Positions 1 to 8,408 are shown, counted from the stretch's first letter. The stretch: 64,000 nucleotides of DNA from Actinomycetospora lutea (GCF_028737205.1 NZ_JAQZAL010000022.1:62001-126000); one strand, 5' to 3'. The notes: generated by a model from the letters alone, not told the origin. Numbers and translations are program-made.

Positions 1-13
1 CCGGAGTGAGCGC

Positions 14-1432
14 ATGACCACCCACCCCACCGCCGGCCCCCACGACTACTCCGGGCCGCCCGACTTCTCCTCCGAGCGCGGCGAGAAGCCCGCACCGGAG
101 CGGGCCGACCTGCTCTCCGGTGACCACGGCTCGTTCGACGACCACCACCCGCCGGCGCAGGAGCTGCTCGACGACTGCGTGCACTGCGGCTTCTGCCTGC
201 CGACGTGCCCCACCTACGCGCTCTGGGGCGAGGAGATGGACTCGCCGCGCGGGCGCATCTACCTCATGGAGATGGCGGAGAAGGGCGAGATCCCGCTCGA
301 GGGCGCGTTCACCACGCACATCGACCGGTGCCTGGGCTGCATGGCGTGCGTGACGGCCTGCCCCTCGGGCGTGCAGTACGACCGCCTGCTGGAGGCGACG
401 CGACCCCAGATCGAGCGGAACGTGCCGCGCTCGCGCGGCGACCGGCTCTTCCGCGAGGCGATCTTCGCGCTGTTCCCCTACAAGCGCCGACTGCGCGCGG
501 CCTCGATCGGCGGCGCGCTCTACCAGAAGCTGCGCCCGCGCAGCATGGACAGGCTCGTGGCGAAGCTGCCCTCGCGGCTGGCCGCCATGGAGTCGCTCCT
601 GCCGCCGGTGCGGGTCCGCGACGCGTTCGCCCGCATCCCCGCGCGGACGCCGGCGGTGTTCGACCCCGCCCACCCCGAACGGCGCGGGCGGGTCGGCCTG
701 CTGACCGGGTGCGTGCAGGACGTGTTCTTCCACCCGGTCAACGAGGCCACCGTGCGGGTGCTCGCCGCCGAGGGCTGGGACGTCATCGCGCCGCGCGAGC
801 AGACGTGCTGCGGGGCGCTCGGGCTGCACGCGGGGCGCGAGACCGAGGCGATCGCGCGGGCGAAGAAGCTCATCGCGACGTTCGAGCGCGCGCGGGTGGA
901 CACGATCGCCACGAACGTCGCCGGCTGCGGGTCGTCGATGAAGGAGTACGGCGAGCTGCTCGCCGACGATCCCGAGTGGGCCGAGCGGGCGACGGCGTTC
1001 GCCGCGAAGGTGCGCGACATCTCCGAGGTCGTCGACGAGACGCTCGCCGACCCGCGGGCGAGGCGGCACCCGCTCGAGGCGAAGGTGGTCTACCACGACG
1101 CCTGCCACCTCGGGCACGCCCAGAAGATCCGGTCGGAGCCGCGGCGGGTGCTGCGGTCGATCCCGGGCGTCGAGCTCGTCGAGCTGCCCGAGGCGGAGAT
1201 CTGCTGCGGGTCGGCGGGGATCTACAACATGCTCCAGCCCGAGGCCGCGGGCGAGCTCGGCCGGCGCAAGGCGGGCAACATCCGCGGGACCGGCGCCGAC
1301 GTGCTGGTCACGGCGAACCCGGGCTGCCTGCTGCAGATCCGGAAGTACCTGGAGGGCGAGCTGCCGATGCTCCACCCGATCCAGCTCGTCGACGCCTCCA
1401 TCCGCGGCGTCCGGCCGCCGGAGATGGGCTGA
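14..1432 (+). CDS. glcF: Glycolate oxidase iron–sulfur subunit GlcF-like
   Basis: The protein has 472 residues. Two ferredoxin-type 4Fe-4S motifs are visible: Cys55/58/61/65 (CVHCGFCLPTC) and Cys106/109/112/116 (CLGCMACVTAC). Two later cysteine-rich CCG domains carry TCCGALGLHAG and ICCGSAGIYN. This order is typical of GlcF, the electron-transfer subunit of glycolate oxidase (GlcDEF), which oxidises glycolate to glyoxylate at the membrane. The ATG follows a TGA at 7-9 that probably ends the preceding FAD-subunit gene, so the gene looks like the last of a glc operon cut by the window edge. A related lactate or glycerol-3-phosphate dehydrogenase Fe-S subunit is possible but less likely. Confidence 0.85.
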   Translation: MTTHPTAGPHDYSGPPDFSSERGEKPAPERADLLSGDHGSFDDHHPPAQELLDDCVHCGFCLPTCPTYALWGEEMDSPRGRIYLMEMAEKGEIPLEGAFTTHIDRCLGCMACVTACPSGVQYDRLLEATRPQIERNVPRSRGDRLFREAIFALFPYKRRLRAASIGGALYQKLRPRSMDRLVAKLPSRLAAMESLLPPVRVRDAFARIPARTPAVFDPAHPERRGRVGLLTGCVQDVFFHPVNEATVRVLAAEGWDVIAPREQTCCGALGLHAGRETEAIARAKKLIATFERARVDTIATNVAGCGSSMKEYGELLADDPEWAERATAFAAKVRDISEVVDETLADPRARRHPLEAKVVYHDACHLGHAQKIRSEPRRVLRSIPGVELVELPEAEICCGSAGIYNMLQPEAAGELGRRKAGNIRGTGADVLVTANPGCLLQIRKYLEGELPMLHPIQLVDASIRGVRPPEMG

Positions 1433-1439
1433 CCTGCAT

Positions 1440-1483
1440 ATGTGAGCGAACTTCGGGGCCATAGCCCCGAAGTTCGCTCACAT
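1440..1483. repeat. R1 palindromic repeat (hairpin), copy a
   Basis: Two perfect 20-base arms (1440-1459 and 1464-1483) surround a CATA loop. The outer arm begins ATGTGAGCGAACTT. The repeat lies 8 bases after the glcF stop and could act as a terminator hairpin, although no T-tract follows. Nearly the same sequence occurs at 6864-6903, and variants with the same GTGAGC ends occur at 1837-1873 and 44221-44260. Confidence 0.85.
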
Positions 1484-1489
1484 GGGGCG

Positions 1490-1575
1490 TCAGTACCGGA
1501 CGGCCACGTCCATCACCCAGGTGACGCCGAAGCGGTCGGTGAGCATGCCGTAGAGCGGCGACCACGGCGCCGGAC
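1490..1575 (-). pseudogene. C-terminal remnant of a VOC/PhnB-like (glyoxalase-fold) protein
   Basis: On the minus strand the last ~28 codons before a TGA at 1490-1492 read as the tail of a PhnB-like VOC protein, including YGMLTDRFGVTWVMDV, which resembles the family's usual W/YG-x-x-x-D-x-FGV-x-W ending. Upstream the frame turns into low-complexity arginine-rich sequence with no resemblance to the family, and no start is available. Only this 3' end appears to survive. It faces away from the WYL-regulator remnant that begins ~25 bases to its right; such regulators commonly neighbour VOC genes. Confidence 0.6.
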
Positions 1576-1599
1576 CGAGGCAACGAGGGCGCCGGCGGC

Positions 1600-1840
1600 T
1601 GGCCGTGCCGCGGCGCGGCGATCGTCGCCCGGCCCGCCGCGGGGCTCGCCCCCTACGTGCGCGACGAGATGGTCGAGGCGATCGACCCGGGCCGCTGCCG
1701 GGGCGTGGTCGTGGGTGGCCCTCGCGGCGCGCTTCGGCCAGCTCGACGCCGACCTCGAGGACGTCGAGCCCGAGGAACTGCGCACCGCCTGCGCGACCCT
1801 CGCCGCCCGCTGCGCCCGCGCGGCCGAACGGCCCCGGTGA
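1600..1840 (+). pseudogene. C-terminal remnant of a YafY-type WYL-domain regulator, frameshifted
   Basis: In one plus frame, bases ~1610-1700 read AAGLAPYVRDEMVEAIDPG and then RCRG. From ~1700 another frame reads WSWVALAARFGQLDADLEDV and continues EPEELRTACATLAARCARAAERPR to a TGA at 1838-1840. Joined, these resemble the C-terminus of YafY-like helix-turn-helix/WYL regulators, with a frame change near 1695-1710. The N-terminal HTH and the WYL core are absent. The most economical reading is that a deletion removed the 5' halves of a divergent regulator/VOC pair, leaving both tails. The stop codon lies inside palindrome R1b. Confidence 0.6.
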
Positions 1841-1873
1841 GCGGACGTCGGGATGGCCCCGACGTCCGCTCAC
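1837..1873. repeat. R1 palindromic repeat, copy b
   Basis: Perfect 16-base arms (GTGAGCGGACGTCGGG and its complement) surround the 5-base loop ATGGC. The repeat lies between the convergent WYL remnant and thiL, 8 bases from the thiL stop. The outer GTGAGCG matches the other R1 copies while the inner stem sequence differs. Confidence 0.8.
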
Positions 1874-1880
1874 GTACCCC

Positions 1881-2939
1881 TCAGCGCCAGTGGAGGTAGC
1901 CCGGGTCGCCGGCGCCGCCCCAGCGGTCGGCGTCGACGGTGACGCCGGTGCCGGCGCGGACCTCGCCGCACACGACCCACCCCGGGGGCACGGCGTCCTC
2001 GGAGGCGAAGGTCGCCACGAGCGAGTGGTCCTCGCCGCCGGTGAGCGCCCAGGACAGCGGGTCGCCGCCGAGGGCCGAGGCGACGTCGCGCAGCTTGTCG
2101 GCGACCGGCACGAGCGTCGAGGACAGGTTGATGTGCACCCGCGAGGCGGCGGCGACGTGCCCGAGGTCGGCGAGCAGGCCGTCCGAGGTGTCGATCATCG
2201 AGGTCGCCCCCGCCCGTGCGGCGACGGGGCCCTCGCGCCACGGCGGGCGCGGGGTGCGGTGCGCGGCGACCATCGCCACCGGCGAGCGGAACCCCCGGCG
2301 CAGCACGGCCATCCCGGCCGCCGACCACCCCAGCACGCCGCGCACCGCGACGACGTCCCCGGGCCGCGCCCCCGATCGGGTGACCGGCGCCCGGCCCTCC
2401 AGCGAGCCCAGCGCCGTGATCGAGACCACGATGGTGTCCGAGGACACGGTGTCGCCGCCGACGACGCCGATGCCCGCGTCCGCGGCGGCGTCCCAGATGC
2501 CCGACGCGAGGCCGTCGAGCACCTCGGTGCTCGTCGACCCGGGGCACGCGAGCGAGAGCAACAGGGCGGTCGGGACGGCCCCCATCGCCGCGATGTCGGC
2601 GAGGTTCGCGGCCACCGCCTTGCGTCCGACGTGCTCGGGCGCCGACCAGTCGAGACGGAAGTGCACGCCCTCGACCAGCGTGTCCACGGTCGTGACGACC
2701 CGCCCGTCGGGCGCCGCGACGACCGCCGCGTCGTCGCCGGGTCCGAGCAGCGTGGGCTCGGGCTGGAAGCGCTCGCCGGTGAGCCGGTCGATGACGCCGA
2801 ACTCCCCGAGCTCGGCCGCCGTCCCGGCGGCAGGCGCCTGCGCCCGGGCGGGTCCGCCCCCGGCCGGCGCGCCCGCGCTCCGTCGGGAGGACCCCTCGGA
2901 TCGTCCGCGTCCCCCGCGCCCGTTCGCCGTCCGGCTCAC
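1881..2939 (-). CDS. thiL: Thiamine-monophosphate kinase ThiL
   Basis: ThiL phosphorylates thiamine monophosphate to thiamine diphosphate using ATP in the cytoplasm. Family motifs are clear: GPGDDAAVV followed by VDTLVEGVHFR near the N-terminus, the NLADIAAMGA helix, GVVGGDT, and the C-terminal MIDTSDGL and LTGGEDH metal/nucleotide loops. The GTG at 2939 gives 352 residues, with a ~40-residue low-complexity extension before the conserved ELGEFG start, so translation may begin further in. The gene is divergent from the Lrp-like and DUF3515 genes. The thiL/DUF3515/ddl neighbourhood is common in actinobacteria. Confidence 0.93.
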   Translation of the reverse strand: MSRTANGRGGRGRSEGSSRRSAGAPAGGGPARAQAPAAGTAAELGEFGVIDRLTGERFQPEPTLLGPGDDAAVVAAPDGRVVTTVDTLVEGVHFRLDWSAPEHVGRKAVAANLADIAAMGAVPTALLLSLACPGSTSTEVLDGLASGIWDAAADAGIGVVGGDTVSSDTIVVSITALGSLEGRAPVTRSGARPGDVVAVRGVLGWSAAGMAVLRRGFRSPVAMVAAHRTPRPPWREGPVAARAGATSMIDTSDGLLADLGHVAAASRVHINLSSTLVPVADKLRDVASALGGDPLSWALTGGEDHSLVATFASEDAVPPGWVVCGEVRAGTGVTVDADRWGGAGDPGYLHWR

Positions 2940-3017
2940 CCCTCGACTCGCTGCGGTACCTTCCCTGCCACCCTGGCCGACGTCACCGTCGGCCCGTCCC
3001 CCCGAGGAGGCACGTCC

Positions 3018-3254
3018 GTGGTCCAGGCCTACATCCTGATCCAGACCGAGGTCGGTCGTGCCGCCGCGGTCGCCTCGGACGTGGCCGGCATCAGCGGTGT
3101 GACCCGCTCCCAGGACGTCACGGGACCCTACGACGTCATCGTCTGCGCCGAGGCCGATGACGTCGACACGCTCGGGCGGGATGTCGTCGGCGCCGTGCAG
3201 AAGGTCCCGGGCATCACCCGGACGCTCACCTGCCCCGTCGTGTCCACCGAGTAG
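3018..3254 (+). CDS. Stand-alone Lrp/AsnC ligand-binding (RAM) domain protein
   Basis: This 78-residue protein begins VQAYILIQTEVGRAAAVA and has the alternating strand–helix pattern of the C-terminal effector-binding domain of Lrp/AsnC regulators, including GVTRSQDVTGPYDVIV. It has no helix-turn-helix. Such single-domain proteins form dimers or higher rings that bind amino acids or related ligands, but their role is poorly known. The GTG at 3018 is preceded by GAGGAGG at 3004-3010. The DUF3515 gene follows six bases after the stop, so the two are probably co-transcribed. Confidence 0.85.
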   Translation: MVQAYILIQTEVGRAAAVASDVAGISGVTRSQDVTGPYDVIVCAEADDVDTLGRDVVGAVQKVPGITRTLTCPVVSTE

Positions 3255-3259
3255 ACCCG

Positions 3260-3817
3260 GTGGTCCTCTTCCGCGCACCACAGGTGGTGCGCCGGCTCCC
3301 ACGCGTGCTCGTGGGCCTCGCGCTGACCGTGCCCGTGCTGCTCGTGGCCGGCGTGATGGTCGCCTCGCTCGTGCTGGTCCGCGAGCCGGTGCCCGACGTC
3401 GACACCGTGCGCCTGCAGGTGGCGGCCGTGCCGACGCCGGCCGCGGCGAGCGCCGACTGCTCGCGGCTGCTCTCCGGCCTGCCCGGCGAGATGGCCACCG
3501 AGCGCGGGATGGTCGCGCGCCGCGTGCTCGCCGACCCGGCGCCGCCCGCCACCGTCGCGTGGGGCGGCGAGCACGGCGCGACGCCGGTGGTCATGCGCTG
3601 CGGGCTGCCCCGGCCCGCGGAGCTCGCGGGCGGCGGCACGACGACGGTGGTCAACGGCGTGGACTATATCGAGATCGACGACGGCATCCCCGGCAGCAGC
3701 ACCTGGGTCACCGCCGACCGCGCGGTCTACGTGGGCCTGACCGTGCCCGACGACATCGGCACCGGGCCCCTGCAGGACATCTCGCGCGGGGTCAAGATCG
3801 CCCTCGTCAGCAGGTGA
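3260..3817 (+). CDS. DUF3515 family membrane-anchored protein
   Basis: The protein has 185 residues. One hydrophobic segment at about residues 17-40 (LVGLALTVPVLLVAGVMVAS) is followed by an exported domain with two cysteines (ADCSRLLSGLP and VVMRCGLPRP) and the family-like VNGVDYIEIDD stretch. DUF3515 proteins usually sit beside ddl and thiL in actinobacteria, as here. The function is unknown; the position beside D-Ala-D-Ala ligase hints at a cell-envelope role, which is inference. It ends two bases before the convergent ddl stop. Confidence 0.85.
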   Translation: MVLFRAPQVVRRLPRVLVGLALTVPVLLVAGVMVASLVLVREPVPDVDTVRLQVAAVPTPAAASADCSRLLSGLPGEMATERGMVARRVLADPAPPATVAWGGEHGATPVVMRCGLPRPAELAGGGTTTVVNGVDYIEIDDGIPGSSTWVTADRAVYVGLTVPDDIGTGPLQDISRGVKIALVSR

Positions 3818-3819
3818 GC

Positions 3820-4956
3820 TCAGCCGCCGGACGACCCGCGGCGGGCGAGCGCGGTCTCGACCAGCGTGGTGAGCAGGGTCGGGTAGTCGACGCCCGCCGT
3901 GGCCCACATCCGCGGGTAGAGCGACGTCGCCGTGAACCCGGGCATCGTGTTGAGCTCGTTGACGACCAGCCGGCCCTCGGCGGTGAGGAAGAAGTCCACG
4001 CGCGCCAGGCCCTCGACGTCCATGGTCCGGAACACCGCGACCGCCGTGGCGCGCACCGCCTCGGCGACGTCGTCGTCGAGCTTGGCGGGCACGTCGAGCT
4101 CGCAGGCGTCGTCGAGGTACTTGGTGTCGAAGTCGTACCACCCGGCGTCGCCGCCGACGACGCGGACCTCGGCCGGCACGCTCGCCTCGACGCGCCCGTC
4201 GGGGTGCTCGAGCACGCCGCACTCGATCTCGCGGCCCACGATCGCGGCCTCGACGAGCACCTTCGGGTCCTCCTTGCGGGCGGTGGCGACCGCCGCCTCG
4301 AGATCGGCCCAGTCGGCAACCCGGGTGATGCCCACCGACGACCCGGCGCGCGCGGGCTTGACGAACACGGGCAGGCCGAGGCGGTCGCGCTCGTCCGCGC
4401 CGAGCGTGGCGCGGTCGCGGCCCAGCACCACGACGTCGCCCACCGCGAGGCCCGCGTCGCGCAGCAGGCGCTTGGTGGCGTCCTTGTCCATCGACGCGGC
4501 GCTCGCGAGCACCCCGGCGCCGACGTAGGGCACACCGGCCATCTCGAGCAGCCCCTGCACGGTGCCGTCCTCGCCGCCGGGCCCGTGCAGGACGGGCACG
4601 ACGACGTCGACGGGCCCGAGCGAGGCCCCGTCGTCGAGGGCGACCAGCTCGCGGCGCGTCGGGTCGGCGGGCAGCGCGACCGGGCGCCCGGAGGTGACCT
4701 CGGGCAGCTCGCGGCCCCGCAGGCGCAGCTCGGACGGGTCGGCGGGACCGAGCACCCACTCGCCCGCGGGCGTGATGCCGACCGCGAGCACGTCGTAGCG
4801 CTGCGGGTCGAGGTGGGCGAGCACGCTGCCGGCGGACAGACAGGAGATCTTGTGCTCGCTGCTGCGTCCGCCGAACAGGACGACCACCCGGGGGCGTCGC
4901 CCCGTCTCATCCGCACGGGTCGAGCTCCGCTGCGCTCCGTCTCCCCGGCCCGTCAT
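3820..4956 (-). CDS. ddl: D-alanine–D-alanine ligase
   Basis: This ATP-grasp enzyme makes D-Ala-D-Ala for peptidoglycan. Visible motifs are [20 protein letters not shown] at the N-terminus, [15 protein letters not shown], the central [11 protein letters not shown], and the C-terminal [17 protein letters not shown] with the metal-binding Glu and Asn. With the ATG at 4956 it has 378 residues. The first ~19 codons ([10 protein letters not shown] and flanks) are encoded by a copy of repeat R2, so the native start may be a downstream codon near [10 protein letters not shown]. The repeat may instead have supplied or displaced the start. Confidence 0.94.
   Translation of the reverse strand: MTGRGDGAQRSSTRADETGRRPRVVVLFGGRSSEHKISCLSAGSVLAHLDPQRYDVLAVGITPAGEWVLGPADPSELRLRGRELPEVTSGRPVALPADPTRRELVALDDGASLGPVDVVVPVLHGPGGEDGTVQGLLEMAGVPYVGAGVLASAASMDKDATKRLLRDAGLAVGDVVVLGRDRATLGADERDRLGLPVFVKPARAGSSVGITRVADWADLEAAVATARKEDPKVLVEAAIVGREIECGVLEHPDGRVEASVPAEVRVVGGDAGWYDFDTKYLDDACELDVPAKLDDDVAEAVRATAVAVFRTMDVEGLARVDFFLTAEGRLVVNELNTMPGFTATSLYPRMWATAGVDYPTLLTTLVETALARRGSSGG
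4916..4946 (-). repeat. R2 dispersed repeat, copy 1 (inside ddl 5' end)
   Basis: On the minus strand this 31-base element reads GGGGAGACGGAGC, continues with GCAGCGG, and ends AGCTCGACCCG. It lies in frame within the annotated N-terminus of ddl. Other copies are at 8409-8438, three in tandem at 15325-15430, and 28430-28458. Confidence 0.85.
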
Positions 4957-4978
4957 GGCGGCGGAGCCTACGCGGCCG

Positions 4979-5776
4979 TCACAGGGCGGTGCGGACCGCG
5001 TAGAGCTCGGGGAAGAACGAGAGGTCGAGCACGCGGCGCAGGAACGACGCCCCGCTCGTCCCGCCGGTACCGGTGCGCAGCCCGATGGTCCGCTCGACGG
5101 TCTTGAGGTGGCGGAAGCGCCAGAGCTGCAGGTTGTCCTCGATGTCGACGAGCTCCTCGCAGGTCTCGTAGACGTCCCAGTGCTGCTCGGGGGCGTCGTA
5201 GATCGCGCGGAACACCTCGACGAGGCGCGCGTCCTCGTGGTGGGGCGCGCGGACGTCGCGGCGCAGGAGGTCCTCGGGCACGGCGTGGCCGCGGCGGGCC
5301 AGCAGGCGCAGGAACTCGTCGTAGAGGCTCGGGCGCTCCAGCGCGGACGTGAGCAGGGCGTGCGCGGCCGGGTCGTCGGCGTGCACCTCCAGCATCGCCG
5401 GGTCCTTGGCGCCGAGGACGAACTCCACGGCGCGGTACTGGTAGCTCTGGAACCCCGAGGACGAGCCGAGGAAGCCGCGGAAGCGCTGGTACTCGGTGGG
5501 CGTGAGGGTCGCGAGCACCGTCCACTGCTCGATCAGCTGCTTCTGCACGTGCTTGACCCGCGCCAGGCGCTTGAGCGCGAGCGGGAGGTCGTCCTCGGCG
5601 AGGTCGTCGCACGCCCCGGTGAGCTCGTGGAGGGCGAGCTTGAGCCAGAGCTCCGAGGTCTGGTGCTGGATGATGAACAGCAGCTCGTCGTGCGCCTCGG
5701 GGCGCGAGAGCGGCGCCTGCGCGGTGAGCAGCGCGTCGAGGTGCAGGTAGCGACCGTAGGTCAGGGGCTCGCTCAT
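4979..5776 (-). CDS. kynA: Tryptophan 2,3-dioxygenase
   Basis: This haem enzyme opens the indole ring of L-tryptophan to N-formylkynurenine, the first step of the kynurenine route. The 265-residue protein contains [20 protein letters not shown], bearing a conserved active-site histidine, and [20 protein letters not shown] then GGTSG, bearing the proximal haem-ligand histidine and the substrate-contact loop. Length and motifs match bacterial TDO. The ATG at 5776 overlaps by four bases (ATGA) the end of the MocR-type regulator gene, so the two are translationally coupled. No other kynurenine-pathway gene is in the window. Confidence 0.94.
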   Translation of the reverse strand: MSEPLTYGRYLHLDALLTAQAPLSRPEAHDELLFIIQHQTSELWLKLALHELTGACDDLAEDDLPLALKRLARVKHVQKQLIEQWTVLATLTPTEYQRFRGFLGSSSGFQSYQYRAVEFVLGAKDPAMLEVHADDPAAHALLTSALERPSLYDEFLRLLARRGHAVPEDLLRRDVRAPHHEDARLVEVFRAIYDAPEQHWDVYETCEELVDIEDNLQLWRFRHLKTVERTIGLRTGTGGTSGASFLRRVLDLSFFPELYAVRTAL

Positions 5777-7167
5777 GCCCCCGATCCTCGCGAGGAGCCG
5801 AGCACCTCCGCCAGCGTCGCGAGGGCCCCGTCGAGCTCGGCGGCCGTCGGGCCCGCCCAGCCGACGAGCACGCCGGACACGGTGCCGGGACCCAGGTGGT
5901 ACTCGGCGAGCCCGCCGACGCGCACGCCCGCCCGCGCCGCGGCGGCGACGAGGGCGTCCTCGGCGGCGCGGTCGGGCAGCGGGACGACGAGGTGCGCGCC
6001 CGCGCGGTCGCCGCGCACGGTGTGCCCGGCCGCGGCGACGGCGTCGACGACCCGGGTGCGCCGGGCGGCGAGCTCGCGGCGCAGGCGGGCGAGGTGGCGG
6101 GCCAGCGCGCCGTCGGCGTGCAGGGCGGCGACCACCTGCTGGCCGGCCGGCGCGGGGCGCACGCTCGTGGCCTGCCGGCGCGCCAGCACCGCCTCGCGCC
6201 AGGGCGGCGGCGCGACCATCCAGCCCGCGCCCAACGTCTGGGTCAGGATCTTGCTCGTGGTGCCGAGGTGCACGGTGACGTCCGGGGCCAGCCCGGCGAG
6301 CAGGGGCAGCGGGGCGACGTCGTAGCGCAGCTCGCCGTCGTAGTCGTCCTCGACGAGCAGCAGCCCCTCGGCGCGGGCGCGGGCGACGAGCTCCGCGCGC
6401 CGGGCGACGGGCAGGCGCGCGCCGAGCGGGTACTGGTGGGCGGGGGTGAGGTAGACGGCGTCGACGCCGGCCGGCACGTCCGCGACGCGCAGGCCCTCGT
6501 CGTCGACACCCACCCCGACCACGACCGCGCCGGCGTCCTGCAGCAGCGCGGTGGCCCGCCCGTAGCCCGGGTCCTCGACCACGACCCGCGGTGCGCGCCC
6601 GAGGTGGGTGCGCAGGACCGCCACGATCTCGGCGAAGCCGTCGGTGGTGCCGGACGTGGCGAGGACGTCGTCGGGCGTCGCGGCGAGCCCGCGGTGGTGC
6701 AGCAGCAGGCGCGCGACGGCCTCGCGGTAGGCGGGCACCCCGGCGGGCTCGGGGCGGGCGGCGGGCTCCCGGTCGCCGGCGCGGCGCCAGGCCCGCCGCC
6801 ATGCCTGCCGGTCGAGCACCGCGACGCACGGCGACCCGGGCCGCAGGTCGACTCCGCCACCATGTGAGCGAACTTCGGGGCTATGGCCCCGAAGTTCGCT
6901 CACGTGGGCGGTGGCCAGCACGTAGGTGCCGGCGCCGCGGCGGGGGCCGAGCCAGCCCTCGGCGACGAGCTGGTCGTAGGCGGCGGCGGTGACCGTGCGG
7001 CTCACGCCGAGCTCGTCGGCGAGCGCGCGGGTCGAGGGCACCCGCTCCCCGACCCGCAGCGCGCCCCGGGCGACGGCGGCCCGCAGCCCCTCGGCGAGCT
7101 GCACCGCGAGCGGTGTCGCCGCCGCACGGTCCAGCGGGAGTGCGAGCTCCGGGGACACACCGCGCAC
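5773..7167 (-). CDS. MocR/PdxR-type GntR regulator (wHTH + aminotransferase-like domain)
   Basis: The N-terminal GntR winged helix (about residues 15-70: LRVGERVPSTRALADELGVS) is joined to a fold-type-I aminotransferase-like domain with the PLP lysine in TTSKILTQTLGAGW. Such regulators sense PLP or related ligands and usually control a divergent gene. GTG 7167 is preferred because AGGAGG lies at 7174-7179; GTG 7158 and ATG 7209 are alternatives. Fifteen codons of the interdomain linker (HVSELRGHSPEVRSH) are encoded by palindrome R1c, an in-frame insertion. The likely target is the divergent flavin oxidase gene at 7228; kynA downstream is coupled. Confidence 0.88.
   Translation of the reverse strand: MRGVSPELALPLDRAAATPLAVQLAEGLRAAVARGALRVGERVPSTRALADELGVSRTVTAAAYDQLVAEGWLGPRRGAGTYVLATAHVSELRGHSPEVRSHGGGVDLRPGSPCVAVLDRQAWRRAWRRAGDREPAARPEPAGVPAYREAVARLLLHHRGLAATPDDVLATSGTTDGFAEIVAVLRTHLGRAPRVVVEDPGYGRATALLQDAGAVVVGVGVDDEGLRVADVPAGVDAVYLTPAHQYPLGARLPVARRAELVARARAEGLLLVEDDYDGELRYDVAPLPLLAGLAPDVTVHLGTTSKILTQTLGAGWMVAPPPWREAVLARRQATSVRPAPAGQQVVAALHADGALARHLARLRRELAARRTRVVDAVAAAGHTVRGDRAGAHLVVPLPDRAAEDALVAAAARAGVRVGGLAEYHLGPGTVSGVLVGWAGPTAAELDGALATLAEVLGSSRGSGA
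6864..6903. repeat. R1 palindromic repeat, copy c (in frame inside the MocR gene)
   Basis: Perfect 18-base arms (GTGAGCGAACTTCGGGGC and its complement) surround the loop TATG. It is essentially identical to copy a after glcF. It lies inside the coding sequence between the DNA-binding and aminotransferase-like domains and keeps the reading frame open, adding 15 residues. Confidence 0.88.
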
Positions 7168-7168
7168 G

Positions 7169-7215
7169 AGTGGCCTCCTGGACTCGCCGGCAAGTGGCCG
7201 TTCGAGCATGCCACT
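7169..7215. promoter_or_regulatory. Candidate operator between the MocR regulator and flavin oxidase gene
   Basis: The short divergent intergenic region holds two direct copies of AGTGGCC (7169-7175 and 7193-7199) and an inverted GCCACT at 7210-7215. MocR-type regulators often bind direct repeats in such positions. Assignment as the operator is inference from position. Confidence 0.4.
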
Positions 7216-7227
7216 CCGGCGCCCACC

Positions 7228-7896
7228 ATGGTGGCCATGGCCGCCACGACCACGACTCCGGGCACGCTCTCCCCCACCGACCGCTCCCGCGTCCGCCGCC
7301 ACCGCGACCGCCAGCGCGAGGACCGGGCCGAGCTGCACGCCGTGCTCGACGAGGCGCTCGTCGCGCACCTGGGCCGCGTCGTCGACGGCGAGCCCGTGGT
7401 GCTGCCGACCATGCACGCGCGCCTCGGCGACGTGCTCTACCTGCACGGGTCGAGCGGCGCGGCGAGCCTGCGGGGCGGCGAGCAGGTCTGCGTCACGGTC
7501 ACGCTGATCGACGGCCTGGTCTACGCGCGCCGCTGGTTCAGCCACTCCGCGAACTACCGCAGCGCGGTCGTCCGCGGTCACGCCCGCACGGTCACCGACC
7601 CCGACGAGGCGCTCGCCGCCCTCCGCGCGCTCGTCGCCCACGTCGCGCCCGGCCAGGAGGACCACGCCGCAGCGCCGAGCCGCAAGGAGATGGGCGCGAC
7701 CTCGGTGATCGCGATCGACCTGACCGAGGCGAGCGTCAAGGCGCGCACGGGTCCCCCGGGCGACGGCGACGCGGTCGCCGGGGGCGACGGCCGCTGGGCC
7801 GGCGTGGTGCGGCTCGAGACGCGCGTGGCCGAGGTCACGACGTGCCCGGCGCTGCCCGCGGACACGCCGGTCCCGGCGCACGTGCCGAGGATCTAG
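7228..7896 (+). CDS. Pyridoxamine 5'-phosphate oxidase family flavin-binding protein
   Basis: The 222-residue protein has the split-barrel FMN-binding features of the Pfam PNPOx-like group: LGRVVDGEPVVLPTMHAR, LYLHGSSGAASLRGGEQVCV, YARRWFSHSANYRSAVVRG, and a C-terminal WAGVVRLETRVAEV. The homologous group is often found divergent from a MocR regulator, as here. The substrate is unknown; classical PdxH activity is not implied because these proteins usually resemble nitroimidazole-reductase-like flavoproteins. ATG 7228 is used, with ATG 7237 an alternative; no strong ribosome binding site is seen. It ends four bases into the convergent ATPase gene. Confidence 0.8.
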   Translation: MVAMAATTTTPGTLSPTDRSRVRRHRDRQREDRAELHAVLDEALVAHLGRVVDGEPVVLPTMHARLGDVLYLHGSSGAASLRGGEQVCVTVTLIDGLVYARRWFSHSANYRSAVVRGHARTVTDPDEALAALRALVAHVAPGQEDHAAAPSRKEMGATSVIAIDLTEASVKARTGPPGDGDAVAGGDGRWAGVVRLETRVAEVTTCPALPADTPVPAHVPRI

Positions 7897-8363
7897 ACCA
7901 GGGCCGGCTCGCGCCGCGCGGTGACGGGCACCCGGCGACGCAGCTGCACCGTGGTGCCCGTGGCGCCGGGCAGCACGGCGGTGGCGTGCATGAGCTCGCG
8001 CATCAGCGGCAGCCCGCGGCCGCGCCAGCCCGGCCCGCTGCTCGGGCGCCAGGCACCCTCGTCGACCACGGTGACGACGAGGTCGCGGCCGGTCAGCAGC
8101 GGGCACGACACCGCGGCCCACAGCGTCATGAGGCCGGGCGCGCCGCGCTCGGCGTAGGCGTGGTCGACGACGTTGGCCAGCGCCTCGTACACGGCGAGCG
8201 CGAGGTCGTCGGCGGTGTCCTGGTCGGTGATCGTGCCGACCCAGTACCGGAAGCGGCGGCGCAGCGTGGCGGCGTTCTCGGTGGTCGCGAGCGCGCAGAG
8301 CTCGAGCGGCGCCACGGCCGTCGCCGGCGCCGTCCTCGGGCCCATCCGCTGCAGCACGTCCAT
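7893..8363 (-). CDS. RsbW-like anti-sigma / serine-kinase ATP-binding protein
   Basis: The 156-residue protein shows a GHKL (HATPase_c) fold: N box in LALAVYEALANVVDHAY, G1 box in VVDEGAWRP and G2 box in GRGLPLMRELM. Single-domain actinobacterial members of this type act as anti-sigma factors or serine kinases of anti-anti-sigma factors in partner-switching stress circuits. No sigma factor or STAS antagonist gene is adjacent, so its partner lies elsewhere. It overlaps the convergent flavin oxidase gene by four bases. Confidence 0.8.
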   Translation of the reverse strand: MDVLQRMGPRTAPATAVAPLELCALATTENAATLRRRFRYWVGTITDQDTADDLALAVYEALANVVDHAYAERGAPGLMTLWAAVSCPLLTGRDLVVTVVDEGAWRPSSGPGWRGRGLPLMRELMHATAVLPGATGTTVQLRRRVPVTARREPALV

Positions 8364-8408
8364 CGCGATCAGTGTTCCCGGGGCCGTCCGGACGAAACGC
8401 GGTGGGGC

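Noticed and set aside
1605-3254. A single 549-codon plus-strand frame covering the WYL remnant to the Lrp-like gene
   Set aside because: Most of it is antisense to thiL and low in complexity. Only the last 78 codons match a family and have their own ribosome binding site.
1440-6903. R1 repeats as a CRISPR or tRNA-like element
   Set aside because: Copies are dispersed singly over kilobases with no spacers, and the structures are simple hairpins without cloverleaf features.
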